Shown: positions 23,418 through 35,600 of the stretch, piece by piece
Layout of the letters: each line of letters opens with the position of its first letter
Numbering within the stretch: position 1 is the first letter of the stretch
NCBI GenBank assembly: GCA_911728435.2
Contig: OU452198.1
Span: forward strand, 5,456,001-5,520,000
Direction: 5' to 3'
DNA length: 64,000 bases
Origin: Apoderus coryli
Taxonomy: Eukaryota; Arthropoda; Insecta; Coleoptera; Attelabidae
Program-made: the position numbers and the translations under genes
Notes under the pieces: model-generated
Seen by the model: the letters and a program-made list of their open reading frames with translations, nothing else
What the model was told of the DNA's origin: nothing
Database searches by the model: none

Positions 23418-23457
23418 GACTGAATTATTCAGTACTAAACGATGTTGTTTTTATACC
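23418..23457 (-). promoter_or_regulatory. TATA box and initiator-like site for the FWRYW ORF
   Basis: Minus strand has GGTATAAAAACA (TATA at about 23456-23450), and about 34 bases further on TTCAGTC, matching the arthropod initiator TCAGTY. Spacing is a few bases longer than ideal. The inferred leader would be about 235 bases with no intron. Confidence 0.35.
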
Positions 23458-23817
23458 TATTTTAGTAGAAATTTTAGTTGAAGGTAATAAACCGTTTTTG
23501 AAATAAACGCACATTTAAGGCCGTGTAACTTTGAATTCAGGTAAAAAAAAATTAATCTCTTTATCTAGTATGTTATTAAAATTATTTGTAAAAATCCTAT
23601 TAGGTACCCACTAATACCAAATGCGCAGGCAATACAATTACTTAACATCACACCAAATTCGTACCTAGGTACATAAAGAAAACAAACATGTATAATAACA
23701 ATAACTAAACTTACCTGTTTTCGGTACCCTATTAACGCGCTTCGACGAAATCCACTCACCAGGAAACCAAATTCTTCTAATAAATAAAATATAAATGCTA
23801 TTTAGGTAACATCTTAA

Positions 23818-24403
23818 CCCTAGAATACGTACCTTAATTTAACTTCCATACATACATACCATCGTAAAATTTACGACGTAGAAAATAAAACAAATTTTAA
23901 TAGAAAAATTTGAACAATAATTTAATACAATAAACAATTAGTTTTGACAAAATACAAACAAATACATATGAAACTAGAGGAACACTAACAGAAAATCATA
24001 TCTTTGAACTACAGGAAACAACATAAAACGCGGTGCTTGCCGCAAATCGAACGTCTGCAGTGACTACACTAACTTGTCGTCATTCGGCGTTTTATTGAGG
24101 GACAAAATTGGCATACGGTACGTTTCGATACAGGTTCTCCTTCACCATCCTCATGGGGATTTTTCAACATTTCCTCTATAAGTAGCCTTATAGAGCGATT
24201 TAATTTAATACTTCGTAAAATTGACAACGCGGTTTTTCAGTTTATCACTAACGTTGGCGCGACACTGAACCATTTACTGGTGGTGCGTTTTGGCATAACA
24301 GAAACTAGACATACGCATACGGATTAAAAGTATTGCGCGAAGAAAATATTTTGCGATAACGTATTTGGCCATCGTAAAATTTACGAAGGTAAGTACTCTA
24401 GGG
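23818..24403. mobile_element. piggyBac-type MITE flanked by TTAA
   Basis: TTAA at 23814-23817 is followed by CCCTAGAATACGTACC. The other end reads GGTAAGTACTCTAGGG followed by TTAA at 24404-24407. The CCCTAG ends and TTAA duplications are diagnostic of the piggyBac superfamily. A subterminal CATCGTAAAATTTACG sits near both ends (23862 and 24370). The 586 bases hold no transposase, so it is non-autonomous. Confidence 0.85.
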
Positions 24404-24929
24404 TTAAACTCACCATGACTCTTTTAGCGCTTATAGTCAATTTATATTCTCCAAAATAAAGTTTGTTGTTATTGTAACCACCTCTATCGACTTTTCGTGT
24501 AACTTTTAGAGGTCGTTTACGCGCTTTTCCACCTTTTCATTTTTCTGGTAATCTGGAAATAAAATTCCACAGGACACAGGACTGCTTCATATATTTCTTG
24601 CCGTAAAAATGTACAACAAGCGTTTTCTGATGGACGATAATAATTGAAATTTCTGACATGATTGGAATAGTATATTGTGGGGAATGTGGCATATTCTGAA
24701 CGAGTGACGGTCCACGAGTTCAGATTAGCTGATTCCTCACGTGTTACAGACTATACTTTTTCGACGACTGTTTTAGAATATAAATATTCTGATGTCAATA
24801 ACTGTTACAGAATATTGAATATTCCGTAAGCAGAATGACGTATTAAGGTTTGCCTATAACTTTAGCGGAATTTATAATTACACAGCGGTGTTTTAGCGCC
24901 ATATTTAAGTGTAAAAGCATAGAATAAGA

Positions 24930-25505
24930 AAGCTAGCTAACCTTTCTTATTCTATGGTAAAAGTAATAATTTTATGACCTTTTTGTCATTTATCTAAATT
25001 TAACAAAATTTTTGTTTTATTTTAGACATCAGCTATTTTTTTGAAGTATCGGGTTTTGTTCATTTTTCCTCTCTTTGGAGGCACTATTTATACGTACATA
25101 TTTTAATTTCAGATGTTCTAGGCCAAGTTAAAATAATTGATTTTTTTAGTTTTATTATAATATTATATTATAAAATGTAAACAAAATTGTTATGCTGTAT
25201 GTTGTAGGTTATCTTATATCAAAGCTATATATAAGTAACCAATTTTTCTGTTATAGGGTGAAGTAAGGTATGTTCGTGATAGTGATGATAACTTGGCCTA
25301 GAAGATCTGAAATATAAAATATGTACGTATAAATAGTGCCTCCAAAGAGAAGAAAAATAAACAAAACCCCATACTTAAAAAAAATAGCTGATGTCTAAAA
25401 AATGTATTAAATTTAGATAAATGACAAAAAGGTCATAAAATTATTACTTTTACACTTAAATATGGAGAGCTATTCGTGCCTCGAGGGCAACAGTTTATTA
25501 AAGGT
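24930..25505. repeat. inverted and direct copies of the 22.45-22.72 kb segment
   Basis: 24.93-25.18 kb reads as the reverse complement of 22.45-22.64 kb (GACCTTTTTGTCATTTATC, TTTAATTTCAGATGTTCTAG). 25.29-25.50 kb is a direct copy ending GAGGGCAACAGTTTATTA. The two copies face each other around about 110 bases and form a large imperfect palindrome. Confidence 0.6.
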
Positions 25506-25644
25506 AAATTGCAGAAATATTTTATTATTCTCATGGCACAATTAATTAGTCAAAGTAATATACGAGGATATTGGAAATGCTATACAAAATGTTACATTGC
25601 CGATATTTCGAAAACTATGCATTTTCGAAATCAGTAACCTATTA

Positions 25645-26245
25645 GAAAGTTTCTTTAATCTTTAATGATACGTAAGATAAAATTATAAAGATATACCTGT
25701 ACCATTTGAAAAAACTGACTTTCGACTGTTTTTATAACATTGTTTTCAGTATAATTCTTTGACCACCCTGAATGAATAAATCAGAGTGTGGTACGTATCG
25801 AAAAAAGGAGACCTTATTTAATAAAAAAACGCCTGCAAAATGATTATTAAAGCCTTCTTTAAAGAAAGAAATGTGATTATGGTGGAGCCCTAAAATGTCA
25901 GTTTTGACATCAATCTTGATGTACGGCTGAATTTAGGTATAGCACATGATACATGATAGTTTCTTTAATTTTTAATGATACCTAAGATAAAATTATAAAA
26001 ATATACATGTTCCATTTGATAAAAGTGACCACCCTGTATGACTTAATCAGAAAATGTCGTACGTATCGGAAAAAGGAGACCTTATTTAATAAGAAAACGC
26101 CTGCAAAATAATTACCAAAGACTTCTTTATAAGAAAAAAAAGTTGATTATATTGAGCCCTTAAATGTCAGGTTTGACATAAATCTTGATATTACGTCAAA
26201 AGCGGCTGGATTTAGGTAGACATGATACATGAAACATGTCTAGAA
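25645..26245. repeat. direct duplication, ~300-bp units
   Basis: 25.65-25.95 kb and 25.96-26.24 kb share TTCTTTAATCTTTAATGATA, GACCACCCTG, GGAGACCTTATTTAATAA and ACGCCTGCAAAAT in the same order. A GACCACCCTGTATGA-type junction in each suggests MITE-derived units. No coding. Confidence 0.55.
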
Positions 26246-26624
26246 TCTCATGTGGAATCCAAAAATCTCATAATATATAGGGTGTTCTATTTAAAATAAC
26301 AAAGTCACTATCAACTTCCGGCATAACCGGAAGTGCTAAGCGGTTGGTATTATGATATTTGAATAGACCATATTTGGCAATACATATACCAAAATTTTCC
26401 AATTCAATTCTCCGAAATCTTTGAATGGGCCGTCACCATAGGACACCCTGTATAGGTAAGTACAATTGCATTAATTTTAAAAATATTTTTATGGTGTTCT
26501 ATATACAAACATTTTATTTACATTGAGCATATTGGTTAACTAGTATGACAAAATTACATTTTTCTAAATTTAAATAATAATTTGATCATGACTGTATAAT
26601 ATACATATTTACAGAAACTTAACG

Positions 26625-29600
26625 CTAAGGACCACCGGGTGGTGGCACCGTGTAACTTTCATCATCTGTTTTGCATTCATCCTCCCAGTTGTCTGGAACA
26701 ACGTCTTTTGTCAGTTCTATTAATTTATCTAATCCACAAAAACTCTCACAGCCTGGTATTGTAAGTAGAAATGGTGCGACTTCTGTAGAGTTCCTTAAAT
26801 ATACCTATAAAATAATCATTAATGGTAATAATCTTTGGAATTGACATTGGTTGTAATAAAAGTTAAAAAGATTATTATTATTATAACCTAGTAACATAAT
26901 TCTTGAAATTGTAACGATCGAAAAAGAAATTAGTGGTGTAACGTTTCACATTTTAGTTGAGATGGTTCAAGGTTCAATATATCATGTTCTATCGAAATCA
27001 GATCCAGTCTTTTTGGTGAAGATTACATTATTGGTATACCGACTTAAGTTGGACTTCCTTCCGAGCGACTATCGCTCAGCGATCGTCGCTATGGGAATGT
27101 TTTCCTCCCAGCGTTTGACGGATTAAATTTGCCGCGTGTATCGGTAATTTTACTTCAGTTGTTCGTTGGTTCTGTGGCTGTGCGCAAACTACTTGTGGCC
27201 TATATGTTATTAAGTTAAGTATGGAACTCGTCTTACAATTTTATGTTTTATTCATCTCTATTTAAGGTTAGCTTTATAAGACGTTAAGAAAACGTGTCAA
27301 ATTCTGTGGGTCTCCAAGTTTACCAGAACCGATAGGTTATCTGTATAGTTGTTAGAAATCAAACCTATTATTTTTGTTTTATAATTCACAATGCGCATGT
27401 CTGGAACTTTACATCCCTGCTCGAATTCTAGGATCTGTGAAATACGTTCCGAATCAATCTGGAATTAAATATTGGTTCTCCGCGAACGCTGGAATTTTAG
27501 TTCCGAACGTATTCGCTTGTCTCCGCGAACGGCTAAATGTAAAATGCGCGTGCGCAGGATCTTAGAACGCATTGAGGATGTGCTCCGCGAACACAACTAT
27601 TATTAAACTCTTTATAATTAAAATCTTACCTCCAAACCATAATCACCATTGATGTCGCTTTTTAGTTCTAATAAGATTGTAATCGCATAATCTGGGACCT
27701 GTGTGTCCCATACTTTTAATGTACGCATGAAGTTAACTATAGTTGAATCGTGGCCGCCATACAAAAAAGTTTTCATTAAGGTACTATTTTCCCGTTTTGC
27801 GTTCCAATCAGCGATAATTTTTCTTAGTAAAAGTCCTATAAAAGTAGAAAACATGTCTGATTGAATATTTTTTTTTATTTTACTTCGTGTGAAGTTCATT
27901 TATTGTTATTTATGTCAATATTTATCAAGGGTTTTCCAATAAGAGGTGTTATTTTGAATAGGCCGCTATTTCGGTATATGTCACTTTTTGACATTTGACA
28001 AGTAGAAACTCCGCTATTAATAATAAAAAATGGAACGATACACGCTTTAACAATGCATTGAAATTATTAAAATTCAGTATAAAACTGTCGTGAAGCATTT
28101 TGTCGGACCGCAATACAGAAATTGGTGGAAAAATTTGAGCTGTTGGGACAAGTTAATGATGTGAAGAATAAAACCCGTGCACGTCGCTCAAGAACAGCCG
28201 AGAATATAAATAAACGTCTATAGAAGATAAATTAGTGTTAGAATAACATATTTTGATTCAATCTTTATTAAAAAATGACAAAATTACTAGGTATGTAAAA
28301 GGTGAAAAATTCGATTTTTATGAGACTTAAATTTTTATTTTTGGCTTTAATAATGGTTTTACCGCAGATTTTTTTTTGAAATGTAGTATTTCAAATGCTG
28401 TCTTTCTAATAATAAAAAAATAATAATAAGATTCCACTGTCCCTAAAGTCCTATGGACCCTGTCGTAAACTGACATGAAATTGAATAAAAAAAGATGACC
28501 ATTGGCGGGGTAACGGGGGGCACCCTTGCCTTAATTATAACCTAACTTTTTTTTCTTGTGATTTTTATTCATTTTGTGTCAAAAATGCAGTATAGTTGTA
28601 CTAAATTATGGTCTGACCGCGCCGCTGCGCAGTCAGACGAGTTCAGATTGTAATCGAAGTGTGGTGTTGCCAGGTTTAAAACAACATATTATGTTGAAAC
28701 GGTTAAATATTTGGCGCTTAATTTTTGACCGTGAAATCTAAATGCTACTCTAGGTTATACACATATTTGTTATATTTATGTGGATTAGTTTGATAGCAGT
28801 CATCGTTAGGTAATCATTGCAGGGGGTTGGGGGTAAAATGCTGAGTATTGAAGGTTAGGTAGCAGGCAGGGATGTGTTGTAAGGGTGTAATAGTAATTAT
28901 CAGGAAGAGTTAGTAAAGGAGGGTGGGTGTAGAAAGCTGGATTGAGATGAGATGTAGTAGGCAGATGTTATATTAGTTCCATAGCAGTCATTATTAGGAT
29001 AACACATCCCTGCCCGCTACCTACCTTCCATACTCAGCATTTTACCCTTAACCTCCTGCAATGATTACCTAACGATGACTGCTATCGAACTAATCCACAC
29101 AAATATTGCAGGAGGTTGAGGGTAAAATGCTGAGTATGGAAGGTTAGGTAGCAGGCAGGGATGTGTTGTCCTAATAATGACTGCTATCGAACTAATATAA
29201 CAACTACGTGCCTACTACATTTCATCTCAATCCTGCTTTCTACACTCACCCTCCTTTACTAACTATTCCTGATCATCACTATTACACCCTTACAACACAT
29301 CCCTGCCTGCTACCTAACCTTCCATACTCAGCATTTTACACCCAGCAATGATATAATAGTTACATCCACTGTATAAATTTATAATATCATAAAATTGTAT
29401 TATTCATTCATCAGTCGATATAGTGAATAGATACCAACCTGGCAACATCGTTAGAGTAGTGACACTTTTTCACATGAAATTCGTCTGACTGCGCAGCGGC
29501 GCGGTCAGACCATAATTTAGTACAACTATACTGCATGTTTACCAAAATGTGATAAAATAAAGTGTTCTACATAAAAAAGGCATACTTCTTTTTTCTCGAA

Positions 29601-32600
29601 AAACTTAAAGGTTTTTGAGAAATTTAAGTTTGAAAATTTTAGGACAAAACTGGTCCTTAGTAAACAGCATTAATAAAATTATTGTGAAATACAATTTGCT
29701 ATCAAAAAGTTGCTTTTTTATGTAGAAAACCTTATTTTATAAAATTTTTGACACAAAATGAATAGAAATCACAAAGAAAAAAAGTTAGGTTATAATTAAG
29801 GCAAGGATCCCCCCGTTTACCCGCCTATGGTCATCCTTTTCTATTCAATTTCATGTCAGTTTACGACATTTAACTAGGTGAATAAATATGCTACATTTGG
29901 TTAATTCATCTTTACTCTTTTCGAAAATATTTCAAAAAAATCTTCCTCAGGCAGTCATCTTTAGCACCCTGTATCTTTGTAAATAAGGAATTTTGTTATG
30001 TATGGTTATAATACATGCAGGTTTGGCTAGAATATGGCAACCTTAGATGAGCGTCTATACACATCTCTATGTGAGTGTCTCTCTACACACATCTATGGTT
30101 CTATATTGGATTGACAGTTAGTTAGGTTAGACAACGTAAGTAGTTCGAATAGTTTTATAATTCAGGCTACATGCTAAATATAAGAAAAGTTGTTTATGTC
30201 GTTCATGCCTTATAACTTATTAATATACTTTCTTTATATCAAGAACCCTCTCGGTCTTTTCTTTATCTACATACTCGTACATAATAGACTTACAAATTAG
30301 GTTTTTTTCATGATTAGATCTCCCCAATTGGCTCACAAATTTTGGCCAGCTTTTTTAGAAACACCTTGTATAAATAGTTTAAAGTGGAAAAGAAAATTTG
30401 GTCAAACACACTAAGATATTTGCTTAAAGAAAAAAAAACTTGTTAATTACCTCCTTTTAATCTATTCATTTCATTATTGTAAGCATTGACGACGTAACTA
30501 AATATTGTTGGTTCTAACATTTTATCCGGATAATAGCCATTGGTCCATTCTGGTAGTGTTAAATTGATTCCTTCCTTAAATTGATCAAACTTAAGAACAT
30601 ATCAAAATATATTAACTCTACAAACTAAGGCACTTTTCGATATTTAAGATCACTTAACCTTACTCTAACTTACCTCAGCCTTTAAAGTACTAAAAAGGTC
30701 CTGTATGTCGTCAAAATCTTGAAACTCTCTTCCAGCATTCAACGTCAAATATTCAAACAACTCCTTGGTTTCGTTTAATTTATTCTGAATCTCCTCAGAC
30801 GCCATAACTTTATCGCGTTCCTTATGGTAGTTTGCACATGGTTTTCGGACTAGTAACAACTAAAATAATTTCTGTAAAAATAGATCTCGAGTACAGTTGG
30901 AGTTATACCGGGTGTTATTTGGTATATCGATAGAAAGAACCTAATGACGGCTAGTCTCAGTTGTCTATTATTACAAGGCTATGTAGAAAGGTATGATTCG
31001 CAAAATGTCAAGAAGTCTACCAGTCAGTCAGTACCATTCCGTACTACTTAATAAGGAGTTGTTTAAGTCTGTTTTGACAGAATGACGTGACGGTTGCTTT
31101 TGTTATTTTTGTAAAAATGTTTACGTCCTCGAAACAAGAGGGAGACTGGTGAAAAGACTGATAGACGATTGAGGATAATGGCAAGAGTCCCCCCCGTTTA
31201 CCCGCCTATGGTCATCCTTTTTTATTCACTGTCATATTTAACACCCTGTATCTTTGTAAATAAGGACATTATCAGTAGTAATACCCCTAGGGTCTTGATA
31301 ATACCAAGATAATTTTGTCATAGAGAATGCCGAAAGCGTGTTCCTTGATAATAGCCCCAAGGCCGCAGGCCGAGGGCTATTATCATTGAGCAACTCGCTT
31401 GAAGGATTCTCTATGAAAAAATTTTGAGTATTTATCAAGGCCCGAGGAGTATTCGATAAGACAATTTTTTACTTTGCAGATATCAAAAATTTGATTTCAA
31501 TCTGACGTTTAATAATTTTCAATACAAAATGTACATATTAGTTTTAATCAAACAAATATTATTCATTTTTATTTAAAACTACAGTTGTGAAAAGTACAAT
31601 TGGCAAATGTTAAATTGGAAGAAGAGTTTGCTGAAGTTGACGGATTGTTAATTTCCACTGTTGAAGAAATTCCTCGCATGGTGTTGATTATTTCACCATG
31701 GCGTTCTTGGTTAATACTCAAGTACGGTTTAATTGAATTAGAGCTGCTATGTCCTGTTATTTTTATTAATTGCTATAATAATAATCTATAAGGCAATCAA
31801 CTGGTTCACCACCTCGCCAAGCTAACTCAACAGCTACAATATGGTACAATTTTTTTGTAAACCTTCTGGTGTACATTCACCCCATAATCCAATTATTCTA
31901 GCCAAATCACTTGAACTCAAATTTGATGAACTGCATTTTCGTTTGTTTGGATCCTGCTGTAATCTTTTACGTTTTGCATTTCTTGCATCTCGCGCATTTT
32001 TGAATATCACACTGGTAAACGCGTCGAATACAATTTTGAAGTCATTGAAGTATTTTTCCTGGAGTAGCCTACTCGTAGTATTCCAAATTGTTTTTACAGT
32101 TGCTTCTTTATATTCAGTTCCATGAGCTTTTCTCATATTTACCGCATAATCTTTCAATATATTAGCTAAATTATGCAAACTCGTTTCCGCATTCAGTTTG
32201 TATTCTCTGGTCGCACAAAACTCGAGAAATATTTTCCATACATATTTTTTTGATTTGATTGTATTTTTTGGTATATTATTAGATATAATATCATTAATTG
32301 CATCGTCAAATTTTGACCACATTTTTTAGAAACATCTTGTATGTGATTGATCAAATGTCAATCAACTTGATGTGTACTTATTTCCTCTCAAAAATTATGG
32401 CGTTTGACCTGTTCCTTTAGAGAATTAACGAAGAGTAATACCCAATGGTTCACAACAGTTTGTGCATCCAAAGTACTTAAACAGGGTTGTTCCCAACGGG
32501 ATAATCTTGTATCATTACTGGTTTAAAGAAGTAGTCCATATTGTATCATTTATCCTACCCGATTGTACCCTAATATTGGATCCACATCTCATACACGATG

Positions 32601-35600
32601 TGCGCGAACTTTCATGAAGAGCGTATTTGTGGATATTTCCGTCACAAAATGAAACCAAAAAAATGCAAGTATACTCAAAGTACCAAGCGTCCTTTGACGG
32701 TGACTATGACTGCGACGTCAATTGTTATTGAATCAGAATCAGCAAGACACATGATGGCCTAAGAGAAAGAGAAACCCTGCTCTCTAAACAGAAACCGCGA
32801 TGCTGTTGCAGCATTTCCAAAGCCTCTTTTTGAGGAACCTCAACAGCTTTTACCCAGAATTTATTGAACTTACTGGCGAGGACTTTGAAAAACAATGTAC
32901 CACTTAACAAGGTATGTAAGAACTGCTACAAAAATAGACTTCAAAACTGGAGAGAAAAGTAGATAAACTATGAGAGTTCTGCCTCATTTCTTTGGGAAAT
33001 TACATGGAAAATCCTTAAGGTCCAATCTGGCCATTTTAGCTCTTTTCAAGGTCACGTACGTAATGGCCTTGCCAGGTGATATAAACGTTATTTATGTCAT
33101 TTAGTAATCCATCAAGCGCGTGACCTTGTAAAGCGCAAAAAATGGCCAGATTGGACCTTAGCGATTTATTATTATTATTAGTTAAAAGTAGTGTGTAATT
33201 GTCCATTTTCCAGTTCACAATCCAAACAATTCTTAAACGCATTGACCGATGGTGCACTTACTGTGTCCTCATTAAGACCGTTCCACATATACACCACTCT
33301 GTTCGTCAAGAAATTGTTCCTACACATTCGCGCACATCTCTCTTTAGAAATTTTTTTTGAGTGACTTCTCCATTCTCTTCTGTCGTTAACATGAAACATA
33401 TTAAGTGGAGTGTTATAGTAGTTATTTACAATTTTATAAGTCTGTATCAAGTCGCCACGAAGTCTACGAGCAGCCAGTGTTGTTAAGTTCATTCTAGTAA
33501 GGTGATCCTCATATAGTAAATTCCTCAATTCTGGTGGCATTTTCGTTATTCTTCTTTGCACACGTTCTAAGAGTTCTATGTCTTTCACATAATAAGGGCT
33601 CCACACCGACTGAGCGTACTCCAGAATTGGTCGTATGTAACACTTGTACAATTTTACAATCATAGCGGTGGAGTGGTCATTAAATGCACGTTGTATCAGG
33701 TAAGTCATTGAATTTGCCCTCTTGACGACCCTCATAACTTGTTTTTCCCATTTGAGATCCTCAGAGATGACAACACCCAAGTAGTTTTGTTCTGCAACCT
33801 CGGTGAGGGTCTGACCATTTATAACAGGCGCGACACGCGGGTTGTTCTTTCCGAGGTGCATAACCGAACACTTTCCAACATTCAACGTCATCAGCCAGTC
33901 ACGCGTCCACGCCTCCACGGCCCGAAAATCTCCCACCGCATGCTCATATTGCGTAACAGGATTGTAATAAATCTTGGCATCATCTGCATAAAACTGTACT
34001 TGGACCGTACAAAAGATGCCAGATCACTGATATATAAGGCGAACAAGAGTGGTCCCAACACCGACCCCTGAGGAGCTCTGCTAAGGACATTAAAGGACCG
34101 CGAGTAACATCCTCCGATCCTGACCCTGGACTTTCGCTCTGTCAGAAATTTTTCTATCCACACAAGCAGATCACCACCCAGACCACAGCAATTCAGCTTG
34201 CGCAGCAGTCTACGAAACGGAACCGTATCAAATGCCTTCTCAAAATCCAGGTAAACAATATCTATTGGTTCATTGTTATCGTTAATCGATGTCCAGTCGT
34301 TGACACAAGTCAACAAGTTTGTTTTTGTTGATCTTCCCGGAAGAAAACCATGCTGCACCGCCGGAATTATATTGTTGTCGAGCGCACAGCCAGTAATATC
34401 TTTCGTTATAATTTTTTCCATGCACTTATAAGTTCGAGGTTAGGCTAATTGGTCTGTAATTTCCAGCAACCTGCTTGTCACCCTTTTTATAAATGGGAAT
34501 CACAATGCTCTCAGCCCAGTGAATTGGAAATGACCCTCTCTGAAATATATTCGTAAAAACTCTAGCAAGAGGTTTAGAGAGACCAGCCGCACTTTTTTGC
34601 AGAATCACCACAGGAACGCCGTCCAGACCCGGACTCGAATCTATCTTTAGTGATTTTATGGCGTCTAGAACATTTTCCGATGTAAAGACAACATTGTCAA
34701 TACCAGCACCATAACGGACATCTCTCATTATCTCGGACATCGGCCCACTGCCATCCATTGTAAAAAACGAACTAAACTTTTCTGCAAAAATGTTTGCAAC
34801 ATCCTGTGGATCCGTCGTCATTTCATTCGTCAAGGGATTCCTAAGTGTTATGAACTGCACTGAGGTTGTAAGACTCCTTTTTATATATGAATAAAACTTT
34901 TTATTCGAAGAAGTTGCGATCTCACTCTCATACTTCGCTCGTGCCATTTGTATTTCCCTCTTTAATTTATTGTTAGCTTGTCTATATGAGGCGTACGTAT
35001 AATTGTTTTTGTCACTGATATAGCGATCCCATAACTTTCGCTTTTTATTAATCAACGAAAAAATAACTCCATTCAACCTAGGCTTGCTACTGTTCACTTT
35101 TCTGCTCTCCAAAGGAACGAACAAATCAATGCCCGAATTCAAACATTCATAAAACAATTCACAATCAACATCATCAACAGATGCGAAAGAGGTCATCAAA
35201 TAGACGTTCAGCTGCTCAAAATTAGTCTAGGAGATACACTGATCTGACTTCTGGCCATCAGCCCAACATGGTCACTCCTCCCAACAGGAGGAAGCTGTTC
35301 GACATCAAATACAAGTCTCTTGTCATTAGCCAGTACAAGATCCAACAAAGAACTCTGAGAGCCCCTAAGTTCTGTATCAACAAACTTGACAAACTGATAA
35401 TAGCCGCTCTGCTGGTAGAAGCTTAAGAAGTCAGACGCTGTTTGGGTGTTTCTGGTCAATATCAGATTCCTCCAGTCGATCTCCGAGTAGTTGAAGTCTC
35501 CGAACACATACGTCGGGTGAGATGCCTCTAGTACCCTTGTTATTTTCCATGAGAACTAAAGCAGAACTCTGATAGCTTATCTACTAAGAAATACACCAGT

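Noticed and set aside
33891..34071. Plus-strand ORF overlapping the RT core at 34 kb
   Set aside because: Antisense shadow of the minus-strand RT palm region.
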